Part shown: positions 1-7,817 of the stretch, piece by piece
How positions within the stretch are numbered: the first letter of the stretch is position 1
Layout of the letters: every line of letters starts with the position of its first letter
DNA from: JAAYBG01 sp964411675
GTDB lineage: Bacteria; Bacillota_I; Bacilli_A; ML615J-28; CAG-698
Direction of reading: 5' to 3'
Length of the DNA stretch: 41,813 bases
Assembly: GCA_964411675.1 (NCBI GenBank)
Contig: CAYPLR010000012.1
Location: forward strand, 1 to 41,813
The notes under the pieces: model-generated
What the model saw: the letters and a program-made list of their open reading frames with translations, nothing else
Databases searched by the model: none
Told to the model about the DNA's origin: nothing
Program-made: the position numbers and the translations under genes

Positions 1-51
1 CAACTCGATATCTTACAAAGATTTGAACTCTTTCGCAAAGGACTTAAGTAA
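1..51 (+). CDS. Possible 3' end of an upstream gene (partial)
   Basis: Frame 1 is open from the window edge to a TAA at 49-51 (sixteen codons, ending Phe-Arg-Lys-Gly-Leu-Lys). A hairpin followed by T residues starts at 41 and overlaps the stop codon, which is what the end of a transcription unit looks like. Frame 2 is also open to 54, so the reading frame is not certain. Too short to assign a product. Confidence 0.4.
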   Translation, partial: QLDILQRFELFRKGLK

Positions 52-64
52 TTAAGTCTTTTTT
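40..64 (+). terminator. Rho-independent terminator before radC
   Basis: Stem GACTTAA (41-47), loop GTAA, stem TTAAGTC (52-58), then a T run to 64. It would end the transcript of the gene entering from the left edge. Confidence 0.65.
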
Positions 65-135
65 AAAATAAAAAACTATTTTCTTTACTAATATATAGAT
101 AGTTATACATATTTATGTATTGATAGAGAGGAATT

Positions 136-834
136 ATGAAATATACGTTAAAAGAAATGCCACTGGAAGAGCGTCCCCGGGAACGGTTGGTGAAGTATGG
201 AGCGAAGGCACTATCCAATCAAGAATTGCTCGCAATTTTACTAACAACCGGAACCAAAGGAGTATCGGTTGTTGAAGTTGCCAGTCATTTGCTCATTACT
301 CTGAAAAGCATTCATAACTTCAATGAAGTAACGATTAAAGAATTAACAAGAATTACGGGAATTGGAACAGCTAAGGCAATTCTATTACTAGCGGCTATTG
401 AATTAGGAAAACGGATGAATTCTAATCAAAGTAAACATGTTATTATCACCTCTCCCAAAGATGCCTATCATTATTTACAGGCGAATATGAGCACATTAAC
501 TCAAGAACACTTGATTTGTTTATATTTAAATATAAAAAGTGAAGTGATAGAACAACGAACGATTTCTATTGGTACCGTCAATACAACTGTTTTTAATCCC
601 AAAGATATTTTCAAATGGGCTTTAAAATTATCGGCTAGTTTTGTGATTGTTTCACACAACCATCCCAGTGGAGATCCTACTCCTAGTAGTAATGACTCTT
701 TGATGACAAAAAAGATTGTTACAACCGGAAAAGCGGTTGATATTGAAGTGGTGGACCATATCATTATTGGGAAAGGCCGCTACTATAGTTATTTAGAACA
801 CCGACAAGGAAAGAAACTAATCGATGATGAGTAA
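136..834 (+). CDS. radC: RadC family JAB-domain protein
   Basis: 232 residues, the usual length for RadC/YsnA-type proteins. The N-terminal third carries helix-hairpin-helix character (ITGIGTAKAILLLAAIELG, about residues 75-93). The C-terminal JAB/MPN domain has the zinc-binding signature SHNHPSGDPTPSSND near residues 173-187. The family was once called a DNA repair protein, but its biochemical role is unresolved. The ATG has a GAGAGG ribosome site just upstream (around 126-131). Its stop is followed at once by the metallopeptidase gene, so the two are probably co-transcribed. I see no convincing promoter in 65-125, only an AT-rich stretch. Confidence 0.93.
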   Translation: MKYTLKEMPLEERPRERLVKYGAKALSNQELLAILLTTGTKGVSVVEVASHLLITLKSIHNFNEVTIKELTRITGIGTAKAILLLAAIELGKRMNSNQSKHVIITSPKDAYHYLQANMSTLTQEHLICLYLNIKSEVIEQRTISIGTVNTTVFNPKDIFKWALKLSASFVIVSHNHPSGDPTPSSNDSLMTKKIVTTGKAVDIEVVDHIIIGKGRYYSYLEHRQGKKLIDDE

Positions 835-849
835 ATGAAGGAAAATACT

Positions 850-1503
850 ATGATAAAAATCAAGATTAATCAAGAAGAATACTTTGTTACGATAACCAAA
901 AAACGAATCAAAAATATCAATTTACGAATAGATGAACAAAATAGAATATCAATTAGCTGTCCCCTTCGTACAAAAGAGCAAGATATTATGACTTTTATCG
1001 ATCACCATCAAGAGTGGTTAACCAAAAGGATTCTAAAAAACAATAAAATGAAACAAAATGTAATTCATTTACAAGATGAAAAAGTGGTTTATTTGTTGGG
1101 GAAAGAGTATCAAATGGTAGCTACGAAGAGTCCAGAAAAACACTTACAGATCGAGGATGATGTCATCTTCTTTGCTTCTAAAAAAAGCTTTTATTCCTTC
1201 TACCATGATTACTTAATCAGTAGAGGAAAACAGTTGTGTGAAGAAAATGGGCAACAAGCAACGATCAAAGTTAAGAAATATAAAAGTAGATGGGGTTGTT
1301 GTAAGGTTCGCACAAAAGAGATTATTTTAAATGAGAAACTAATCGCTTTACCAACGGATTTCATTGATTATGTGATTCTTCATGAAATCAGTCACTTAAG
1401 AGTCCCTAATCACAGTCCTTCCTTCTACAAAACCCTTTCCTTACTTTGTCCTGAACACAAGAAATACAAAAAGGAAATTAAAAAATATCGACTTACCAAC
1501 TAA
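850..1503 (+). CDS. YgjP-like (M48/DUF45) zinc metallopeptidase
   Basis: The C-terminal half holds the gluzincin motif HEISHLRVPNHSPSFY, with HExxH as zinc ligands and catalytic Glu, and a preceding KSRWGCC segment typical of the YgjP/WLM-like family. There is no membrane segment, so it is likely cytoplasmic; substrates of this family are not established. I place the start at ATG 850 because AAGGA at 838-842 sits 7 nt upstream. An ATG at 835, directly after the radC stop, would add five residues but has no ribosome site. 217 residues. A terminator follows immediately, so radC and this gene form a short operon. Confidence 0.85.
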   Translation: MIKIKINQEEYFVTITKKRIKNINLRIDEQNRISISCPLRTKEQDIMTFIDHHQEWLTKRILKNNKMKQNVIHLQDEKVVYLLGKEYQMVATKSPEKHLQIEDDVIFFASKKSFYSFYHDYLISRGKQLCEENGQQATIKVKKYKSRWGCCKVRTKEIILNEKLIALPTDFIDYVILHEISHLRVPNHSPSFYKTLSLLCPEHKKYKKEIKKYRLTN

Positions 1504-1532
1504 GGTACCCTAGTGATTCGGGTGCCATTTTT
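1504..1532 (+). terminator. Terminator after the metallopeptidase gene
   Basis: GGTACCC (1504-1510) pairs with GGGTGCC (1520-1526, one G-T pair) around a 9-nt loop, followed by ATTTTT. It begins on the base after the stop codon. Confidence 0.75.
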
Positions 1533-1581
1533 CATGGTAAGGATAGGAAATAATGATTTGACTAAAATAAGAGGATTTTTG

Positions 1582-1601
1582 ATTTTTCTCAAAAGAAAAA
1601 T
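1582..1601. repeat. Inverted repeat upstream of the HTH regulator
   Basis: ATTTTTCT (1582-1589), CAAA, AGAAAAAT (1594-1601): a perfect 8-bp inverted repeat. The 12-mer TTTTTCTCAAAA inside it (1583-1594) recurs at 1681-1692, immediately upstream of the predicted -35 box. Nothing else recognisable is in 1533-1700. Confidence 0.5.
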
Positions 1602-1700
1602 AATTACAAACATCCATAATCATCAATAAAAAAGCTTTGAAAAAGATAAGGTGTCTAAGGGTAGAGGTTAGAATATCTCCTTTTTCTCAAAAATAAAGGA

Positions 1701-1730
1701 TTGTTTATTCAATATTTCATATGCTAAAAT
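1701..1730 (+). promoter_or_regulatory. Promoter of the HTH/helical-repeat regulator
   Basis: -35 TTGTTT (1701-1706), 18-nt spacer, extended -10 TGC-TAAAAT (1722-1730). The ribosome site GGGGAGGA and the ATG at 1765 follow at suitable distances. Confidence 0.6.
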
Positions 1731-1764
1731 ACCACCTAGTAAATGAGAGCCAGGGGAGGAAAAA

Positions 1765-3000
1765 ATGATTACAAAACTCAGAAAATTTGCCGATGATATT
1801 GCAAGAGGGGATTATGCTCAAAAAGGACATCAGTATTCACAAGCCATTAAAGCGGAACGAATCAAACACAATATGACACTAGAAGAAATGGCGAAGGGGA
1901 TTTGTAGTGTCAGTTATTTGTGTAAGGTAGAGAATCAAGATATTGTACCTGCTGAGGATTACGTTCATTCTTTATTTGAAAGAGTGAATATTAACTATGA
2001 AAGTCTAGTTGATAGTGAAGCGAATGAAGAACTAAATACGATTATCGAAGCCTATTTCTTTTGTGATATTGAAAAGGTCAAAGATTATTATCAAAATGTT
2101 AAATGGAAAATAAACAATGCGAATGTTTATATTAGCCGTTCGTTTTATTTTCTAGTCAATAAAGAATATGAAAAATTCAAGCAAGAAATTGCCATTTTAG
2201 ATGAAATCAAGAAGTCTTTAACGGAAGAACAGGCTATTCTTTTACTATTTTTAGTTTGCTCTTATTATTTAAATACGTATCAATTCCATGAAGCTTACAA
2301 ATATACTTGCTGTTTAGAAATCATTACGATTACTCATCCAAAAATTAGAGCCATGAGTTATGAGCAACGCGTTTTCGTTGCTTACCTAATGCATCATTAT
2401 CCTCAAATGTTACGAGCTCTCGAAATGTTGAAGAAAGAATACTTCATTAGCTATCCTTCTAAACGACAAATTTTAATTGAATTAATTTATCAATTGTTTC
2501 GGGGAAAAGATTATCCTGAATTAAGTGCCAAAGCAGCAAAACGAATTAGTTATGATTCGTTATCGAATCTCTGTGATATTGATATTATCTATTTTAAGCA
2601 TCTCATCCTTTTAGATGCCAAAGAATATAAAACGGTTTATGAAGAAATCAAGGAATATTCCTTAGCGGATCAAGCGAGATTTCTGGCTTTGATTGGTTAT
2701 TGTGCTTATAAACTTCATAGTGATGAATATCAAAATGAATTTCTTCAATTAAGAAATCAAGTAACCTATAATACGAATGACCTCATCCATCATAAATTTA
2801 TTAAATTTATAGAAATCAAATTTACTGCTACAAAAACTTATGATTTGCTAGAGTATTTAAAATACGATGTCATTCCGTATAGCTATAATTACCTTCATGA
2901 TTTTTATAACCAAATCTATCAAGAAGAATACGTAAATATTTTATGCAAATTAAGTCGATATAAAGAAGCAGTCACTTACATGATCAATAAAATGGCGTAA
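1765..3000 (+). CDS. XRE-type HTH regulator with C-terminal helical (TPR-like) domain
   Basis: 411 residues. Residues about 25-75 form a Cro/CI-type helix-turn-helix (AIKAERIKHNMTLEEMAKG followed by SVSYLCKVEN). The remaining 330 residues are all-helical and rich in Tyr, Leu and Lys, as in the Rgg/PlcR/PrgX (RRNPP) regulators whose TPR domains bind signalling peptides. That similarity is architectural; I cannot name a specific orthologue. No signal-peptide-bearing small pheromone gene is visible downstream (3001-3057 holds only the next promoter). It stands alone between two promoters, and repeats in its upstream region could serve autoregulation. Target genes are unknown. Confidence 0.75.
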   Translation: MITKLRKFADDIARGDYAQKGHQYSQAIKAERIKHNMTLEEMAKGICSVSYLCKVENQDIVPAEDYVHSLFERVNINYESLVDSEANEELNTIIEAYFFCDIEKVKDYYQNVKWKINNANVYISRSFYFLVNKEYEKFKQEIAILDEIKKSLTEEQAILLLFLVCSYYLNTYQFHEAYKYTCCLEIITITHPKIRAMSYEQRVFVAYLMHHYPQMLRALEMLKKEYFISYPSKRQILIELIYQLFRGKDYPELSAKAAKRISYDSLSNLCDIDIIYFKHLILLDAKEYKTVYEEIKEYSLADQARFLALIGYCAYKLHSDEYQNEFLQLRNQVTYNTNDLIHHKFIKFIEIKFTATKTYDLLEYLKYDVIPYSYNYLHDFYNQIYQEEYVNILCKLSRYKEAVTYMINKMA

Positions 3001-3005
3001 AATTC

Positions 3006-3034
3006 TTGAAGAAAAAGTGTTTTTAGCGTATAAT
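3006..3034 (+). promoter_or_regulatory. Promoter of the trmR-trhP operon
   Basis: TTGAAG (3006-3011), 17-nt spacer, perfect TATAAT (3029-3034). It lies 24 nt before the trmR start codon. Confidence 0.8.
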
Positions 3035-3057
3035 ATGCCTATCATATAGGTGAAGTT

Positions 3058-3693
3058 ATGAACAAGTATTTTCAAGAAATCAATCAATTACCTCAAAGCA
3101 ATACGCTAACAAAAATGCGAACAATTGCTTTGAACCAAAAAGTGCCAATCATTAATGATGAAGGATTGGTCTTTTTGTTATTTTTAGTAAAAACAAAGAA
3201 GGTAAGAAGAATCCTAGAAATAGGGACTGCGATTGGCTTTAGTGCCATCAATATGGCGATGATGAATCAAGAGATTACTGTTGAAACGATGGAAAGAGAT
3301 GAATCTTTGGTTCAACAAGCCCTAGAAAATATCAAAGAAGCTGGCTTAACCAGTCAAATTACCGTCATTCATACCGATGCTCTTACGTTTGATTTGAAAA
3401 ATTTAAGAAAAGACTATGATTTGATTTTTATTGATGCCGCGAAAGCACAATACCAAAAGTTTTTTACAAAGTATGCTCCTACCTTAGCGAAAAATGGAAT
3501 AATTGTCACAGACAATTTATTGTTCCATGGGTTAGTGAATAACGAAAAAGGTAATGTGAGTAAAAATGTACGAAATTTGGTGAATAAGATTGAGTCTTAT
3601 AATCAGTGGTTAGCCAATCATCCTGATTTCGATACTTCCTTTTTTGATTTAGGGGACGGAATGGCTGTGAGTCTTAGGAGAAATGAACTATGA
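3058..3693 (+). CDS. trmR: tRNA 5-hydroxyuridine methyltransferase TrmR (YrrM)
   Basis: 211-residue class I SAM-dependent O-methyltransferase. Motif I is LEIGTAIGFSAINMA, the acidic motif is IFIDAAKAQY, and a metal-site-like VTDNLLFHG follows, all typical of the catechol O-methyltransferase-like family. In B. subtilis the orthologue TrmR methylates 5-hydroxyuridine at tRNA position 34 to 5-methoxyuridine. The assignment rests strongly on the two following U32 genes, which supply the hydroxylation step in the same gene order as B. subtilis yrrM-yrrN-yrrO. An AGGTGA ribosome site precedes ATG 3058. The gene overlaps trhP1 by 4 nt (ATGA). Confidence 0.85.
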   Translation: MNKYFQEINQLPQSNTLTKMRTIALNQKVPIINDEGLVFLLFLVKTKKVRRILEIGTAIGFSAINMAMMNQEITVETMERDESLVQQALENIKEAGLTSQITVIHTDALTFDLKNLRKDYDLIFIDAAKAQYQKFFTKYAPTLAKNGIIVTDNLLFHGLVNNEKGNVSKNVRNLVNKIESYNQWLANHPDFDTSFFDLGDGMAVSLRRNEL

Positions 3694-4577
3694 AAATAAT
3701 CGTTGACTTAATGAGCGAAAATCTCGCAAACTATCATCAAGCGGATGGAATTATCATCAATTCCCAAGAATATTCGTGCTACAATGGGTTTACAGTTTCT
3801 TTCCCAAACCTTACTAGTCTAAGTGCTAAAATCAAAATAGAAGGAAAAATTGCCATTTTAAATATTGATCGTATCATGGAAGAACACGATTTAGAAGAAT
3901 TCACGAAGTATTTAGATCAAGTACTTCCTTTATTTGATTTTTTTATTTATGGGGATATGGCTGTTGTTTCCTATTTTAGAGAACATCATCAATTACAGAA
4001 ATTGATTTTTGATGGAAAAACCTTGATCGCTAGTAGTTTTGACATTGCTTATTATCAAAAACAAGAAATCACTTGTTTTCTAGCGAATGAATTAAGTCTA
4101 CCAGAAATCAAAGCAATCGCAGAGAAAGAACAGTTTGCTTTGGAGGTTTATGGTTACCATCAAATTTTTTATTCGCGTCGGGAACTACTGACTTTATATC
4201 AAGAGTTCCGTTCGAATAAAGAATCTTTAGAAAATGAATTGTTATTGTTGAAGGAAGAACTACGCGATGACTACTATAAAATCTATCAAGGGAAACACGG
4301 AACCTTTATTTATACGCCAACTATTTATGCAATGTTTGAAGAGTTATTAGAATTAAAAAACTCTATTACTTACATTCGAATTAACGGAATCTTTTTAGAA
4401 GAACAAGCAGTTTTAAAGGCCTTAGATTGCTACTCCCAGTTATTACAAGGAGAAGCTATTACGAAAGAGGCTTTAAAAGCGATTAATCCCAATATTTCTT
4501 CAGGTTTCTTGGTAAACAAATCGATTTTATTGAAAGATCGACCTGTTCCAAGGAAAAAAGTAGGAGGAAAAGCATGA
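3690..4577 (+). CDS. trhP1: Peptidase U32-family tRNA hydroxylation protein, small subunit-like (YrrN)
   Basis: 295 residues, related to the U32 family but lacking its cysteine-rich signature, as is usual for the YrrN/TrhP1 partner. Residues 1-170 read as a degenerate TIM-barrel-like half (for example IIINSQEYSCYNGFTVSFPN). In B. subtilis TrhP1 and TrhP2 are needed for prephenate-dependent formation of 5-hydroxyuridine at tRNA position 34. The start codon overlaps the trmR stop and the gene's 3' end overlaps trhP2, so the three are translationally coupled. The name rests on position and overall family character more than on individual motifs. Confidence 0.75.
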   Translation: MKIIVDLMSENLANYHQADGIIINSQEYSCYNGFTVSFPNLTSLSAKIKIEGKIAILNIDRIMEEHDLEEFTKYLDQVLPLFDFFIYGDMAVVSYFREHHQLQKLIFDGKTLIASSFDIAYYQKQEITCFLANELSLPEIKAIAEKEQFALEVYGYHQIFYSRRELLTLYQEFRSNKESLENELLLLKEELRDDYYKIYQGKHGTFIYTPTIYAMFEELLELKNSITYIRINGIFLEEQAVLKALDCYSQLLQGEAITKEALKAINPNISSGFLVNKSILLKDRPVPRKKVGGKA

Positions 4578-5800
4578 TGAAACAAAAACCATTTGTTGAA
4601 TTATTAGCTCCTGCAGGAGATCTTGAAAAATTAAAAATTGCTATTTTATATGGGGCTAATGCTGTCTATATTGGAGGGAAAAAATTTAGTTTACGGGCTC
4701 GTGCCAGTAACTTTGAACTAAAAGATATCCAAGAAGGCTGTCGCTTCGCTCATCGCCATGGAGCAAAAGTCTATGTAACCATGAATATTATTCCTCATGA
4801 GGAAGATTTTACCGGAGTAAAGCACTATTTACAATCACTGGAGAAAGCTAAAGTCGATGGAATCATTGTTTCTAGTATGCAAGTAGCTGAAATCAGTAAA
4901 CAAGTGACTCCAAACCTAGAACGACATATCAGTACTCAACTTTCGAGTGCCAATAGTAGCGCCGTGAATGAATATCAGCGAATGGGATTTTCACGAGTGG
5001 TACTGGCTCGAGAAGTCTTACCAGAAGATATGAAACAGATCGTTCGTAACACGACTTGTGAACTAGAAGTATTCATTCATGGAGGAATGTGTGTTTCTTA
5101 TTCAGGACGATGTATGTTAAGTAACCACTTAACCAGTCGTGATGCGAATCGGGGTGGCTGTGCTCATTCTTGCCGTTGGAATTATGATTTATTTAGAAAG
5201 AATGAAATCATCAATGATAAACCAAACTTCTTTAATATTGGTTCTAAGGATTTAGTCGGTTTACAACATATTTTCCGCTTGATTTCTTTAGGAATTAAAT
5301 CCCTAAAGATCGAAGGAAGGATGAAATCACTATATTACATTGCTACTGTTGTTCGATGCTATCGGTTATTGATCGATGAATATACCAAAACAGGAGGCGA
5401 TGAGAGCAAAGTGGATTGGAATTTTTATCTTCGAGAAATCGCAAAAGCAGAAAATAGACTGTCATCGACTGGCTTCTTAGGGGGAAAACCGACCATCCAG
5501 GAACAACTTTATCATACTCAAAGTGAAATTCCAACTAAGGATTTTTTAGGTATTGTTTTAAAATATGATGGACGTAGTAAAATAGCAACCATCGAACAGC
5601 GAAACTATTTTAGTGTTGGCGATATCGTTGAATTTTTCGGACCTAAGTTAACCAATACCCAGATGCAAATATCCAAAATGATGGATGAAAATAAAGAGCC
5701 ACTGGATGTAGCTCGCCATCCGTTACAAATCATCAAAATAAAAGTTCCTTTTAAACTTAGCCCCTTTGATATGATGAGCAAAGTGGAAAAAGTAGAATAA
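4574..5800 (+). CDS. trhP2: Peptidase U32-family tRNA hydroxylase component (YrrO)
   Basis: 408 residues. The N-terminus ELLAPAGDLEKLKIAILYGA followed by AVYIGGKKFSLRA is characteristic of U32 proteins. The family signature EVFIHGGMCVSYSGRC (residues about 166-181) is followed by GGCAHSCRWNYDL. The cysteines here are candidates for an Fe-S cluster, as reported for the relatives UbiU/UbiV. It probably inserts the oxygen that TrmR then methylates. GTAGGAGG sits upstream of ATG 4574, with a second ATG directly after (4577). Oddity: the frame stays open for 29 codons past the TAA at 5798-5800, to a TGA at 5888-5890. Confidence 0.87.
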   Translation: MMKQKPFVELLAPAGDLEKLKIAILYGANAVYIGGKKFSLRARASNFELKDIQEGCRFAHRHGAKVYVTMNIIPHEEDFTGVKHYLQSLEKAKVDGIIVSSMQVAEISKQVTPNLERHISTQLSSANSSAVNEYQRMGFSRVVLAREVLPEDMKQIVRNTTCELEVFIHGGMCVSYSGRCMLSNHLTSRDANRGGCAHSCRWNYDLFRKNEIINDKPNFFNIGSKDLVGLQHIFRLISLGIKSLKIEGRMKSLYYIATVVRCYRLLIDEYTKTGGDESKVDWNFYLREIAKAENRLSSTGFLGGKPTIQEQLYHTQSEIPTKDFLGIVLKYDGRSKIATIEQRNYFSVGDIVEFFGPKLTNTQMQISKMMDENKEPLDVARHPLQIIKIKVPFKLSPFDMMSKVEKVE

Positions 5801-5886
5801 AATAAAAATAAAAAATCACGGAAAAGACAAAAATATTTTGCTGATGAAGTGAAAAGAATTCTTAAGGATACAACAAAAGAAAAATC

Positions 5887-5915
5887 TTGATTGTATCACA
5901 ATAATTTGATATAAT
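5887..5915 (+). promoter_or_regulatory. Promoter of greA
   Basis: TTGATT (5887-5892), 17-nt spacer, TATAAT (5910-5915). GGAGG lies at 5934-5938 before ATG 5944. Confidence 0.8.
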
Positions 5916-5943
5916 ATATTCAAAATCATTACGGAGGTACAAA

Positions 5944-6408
5944 ATGAACGGAAAACATCAATTGACAATTGAAGGATTAGAAAAATGCAAAATAGAGTTA
6001 GAAAAACTGAAAACAGTGGATCGTCCTCGAATTGTTGAAGCGTTAAAAGAAGCTCGTGCTCAAGGAGATTTATCAGAGAATGCAGAATACGATGCCGCTC
6101 GTGATGAACAAGCAAACATTGAAGCGCGAATTAAAGAATTAGAGAATATTATTAAAAACTCAGATGTCATTGAGATTAATAAAAAAACAACCAGTAATTT
6201 AGGAAAGAAAATTACAGTAGAATATGACGATGGTTTTGTTGCGGAATATACCTTAGTAGGTAGCCTAGAAGCAGACCCAAGCGAAGGTAAGATTTCCAAC
6301 GAATCACCATTAGGAAAAGAAATTGTTAATCGTAGAAAAGGCGATCGCATTACCATCAGAAATGAAAGTGGCGAAGAATTTGATATCATTATAAAAGATA
6401 TTAAATAG
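5944..6408 (+). CDS. greA: Transcription elongation factor GreA
   Basis: 154 residues, close to the usual 155-160. The N-terminal coiled coil carries the acidic tip region RAQGDLSENAEYDAARDEQA (residues about 38-57), whose Asp/Glu residues stimulate RNA cleavage by backtracked RNA polymerase. The C-terminal FKBP-like domain has the family motif SPLGKEIVNRRKGD. It has its own promoter. The place after trhP2 matches B. subtilis, except that the uridine kinase gene udk usually found between them is absent. A ROK gene follows after 24 nt and may be read from the same promoter. Confidence 0.96.
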   Translation: MNGKHQLTIEGLEKCKIELEKLKTVDRPRIVEALKEARAQGDLSENAEYDAARDEQANIEARIKELENIIKNSDVIEINKKTTSNLGKKITVEYDDGFVAEYTLVGSLEADPSEGKISNESPLGKEIVNRRKGDRITIRNESGEEFDIIIKDIK

Positions 6409-6432
6409 TAAATAACAATAAGGAGACTATCA

Positions 6433-7800
6433 ATGAAATTTATACCTAGTTTAGACAAGAATTTTACTCCAATGATTCTTGAGCTAAGAAAATATCAAGC
6501 ATTGGTTGCGAAAGCAAAAAAGAAACAAGAAGTTATTTTTTGCTTAGAGCGTAGCCATGGCTATAATTATTTTTATCATATCGAAACATTTATTGACGGA
6601 ACAGGCCATGATGAAGAGAATTTTACCATTCTAGAGAGAATTGTAAAATCATTATTTTGGATTGTTGGTGGTTATAAATTATATGTTGCCGGATCAAAAT
6701 ATATTGCTGAAGAATTACAAAAAGCGTATTGTAAGGGAGGAACTCGTGAGTTTGATTATGATTTCATGAGTGGTGTTTATGAACAACCAGTGACTATCCT
6801 TTTGGTGAAGAAAGAAGAGTTACCGACTCCAAATTACGAGTCCGTTTCTTTCAATAACGATTTAAAAGGTTGCCGTATTGGTTTTGATGCTGGCGGAAGT
6901 GATCGTAAGGTTTCTGCGGTTGTCGATGGAGAAGTCCTATATAGTGAAGAAACCGTATGGTACCCAAAAACCACAGCAGATCCTGAATACCATTATCAAG
7001 GAATTTTAGAATCCATGAAAAAAGCAGCTTCTTATATGCCTAGAGTCGACGCCATTGGGGTATCTTCAGCGGGTATTTATGTAGATAATCAAGTTAGGGT
7101 TGCTTCTTTATTCTTGAAAGTAAACAAAAAAGATTTCGAACGTCGTGTAAAAACAATGTACATTGATGTTGCCAAAGAGTTTGGTGATGTACCCTTAGTT
7201 GTTGCAAATGATGGGGATGTCACTGCCCTTGCAGGTGCCATGGAATTAAATGACAATCAAGTACTTGGAATTGCGATGGGTACGAGTGAAGCAGTTGGAT
7301 ATGTAGATGAAACAGGACAACTAAAAGGATGGTTAAATGAACTAGCCTTTGTTCCTGTAGATAAACATAAAGATGCTATGGTTGATGAGTGGAGTTTGGA
7401 TTATGGCTGTGGTGTGAAATATTTCTCCCAAGATGCCGTCATCAAATTAGCAAAACCAGCAGGAATTGAATTAGATGAAAATTTAGCACCTGCTCAAAAA
7501 TTAAAAATTGTCCAAAAGTTAAATGAAGAAGGCGATCCAAGAGCCAACGAAATTTTTGAAAATATTGGAATTTATTTAGGTTACACTCTGGCTTATTATG
7601 CCCATTTCTATCAAATAAAACATGTATTGTTGTTAGGAAGAGTGGTTAGTGGTAAGGGAGGTAACACGTTATTAGAAGTAGCAAGACGCGTTCTACATAG
7701 CGAGTTCCCAGAATTAAATTATGTTGAAATAAGCATGCCTGATGAAAAGAATCGTCGGGTAGGGCAATCAATTGCTGCTGCTAGTTTACCAAAAATCTAA
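6433..7800 (+). CDS. ROK-family sugar kinase-like protein with extra N-terminal domain
   Basis: 455 residues, well above the 300 of a plain ROK kinase. About 145 N-terminal residues form an unrecognised domain. The ASKHA ATPase fold then starts with GFDAGGSDRKVSAVVDGE (from residue 150) and includes VVANDGDVTALAGA, with a probable catalytic Asp260, and an adenosine-type region (VLLLGRVVSGKGG). The CxCGxxGCxE zinc motif found in the glucokinase at 12908 is missing. Substrate unknown. The N-terminal domain has no HTH pattern I can see, so it is not an obvious ROK repressor. AAGGAGA precedes the ATG; asnA follows after 17 nt, suggesting one operon. Confidence 0.75.
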   Translation: MKFIPSLDKNFTPMILELRKYQALVAKAKKKQEVIFCLERSHGYNYFYHIETFIDGTGHDEENFTILERIVKSLFWIVGGYKLYVAGSKYIAEELQKAYCKGGTREFDYDFMSGVYEQPVTILLVKKEELPTPNYESVSFNNDLKGCRIGFDAGGSDRKVSAVVDGEVLYSEETVWYPKTTADPEYHYQGILESMKKAASYMPRVDAIGVSSAGIYVDNQVRVASLFLKVNKKDFERRVKTMYIDVAKEFGDVPLVVANDGDVTALAGAMELNDNQVLGIAMGTSEAVGYVDETGQLKGWLNELAFVPVDKHKDAMVDEWSLDYGCGVKYFSQDAVIKLAKPAGIELDENLAPAQKLKIVQKLNEEGDPRANEIFENIGIYLGYTLAYYAHFYQIKHVLLLGRVVSGKGGNTLLEVARRVLHSEFPELNYVEISMPDEKNRRVGQSIAAASLPKI

Positions 7801-7817
7801 GAAAAGAAGGAAAAACT

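Noticed and set aside
1534..1629. A 31-codon frame upstream of the HTH regulator, considered as a pheromone gene
   Set aside because: No ribosome site, it starts in a terminator tail, and there is no typical signal peptide.
7801..7817. T-box or other riboswitch before asnA
   Set aside because: The gap is only 17 nt and carries just the ribosome site.
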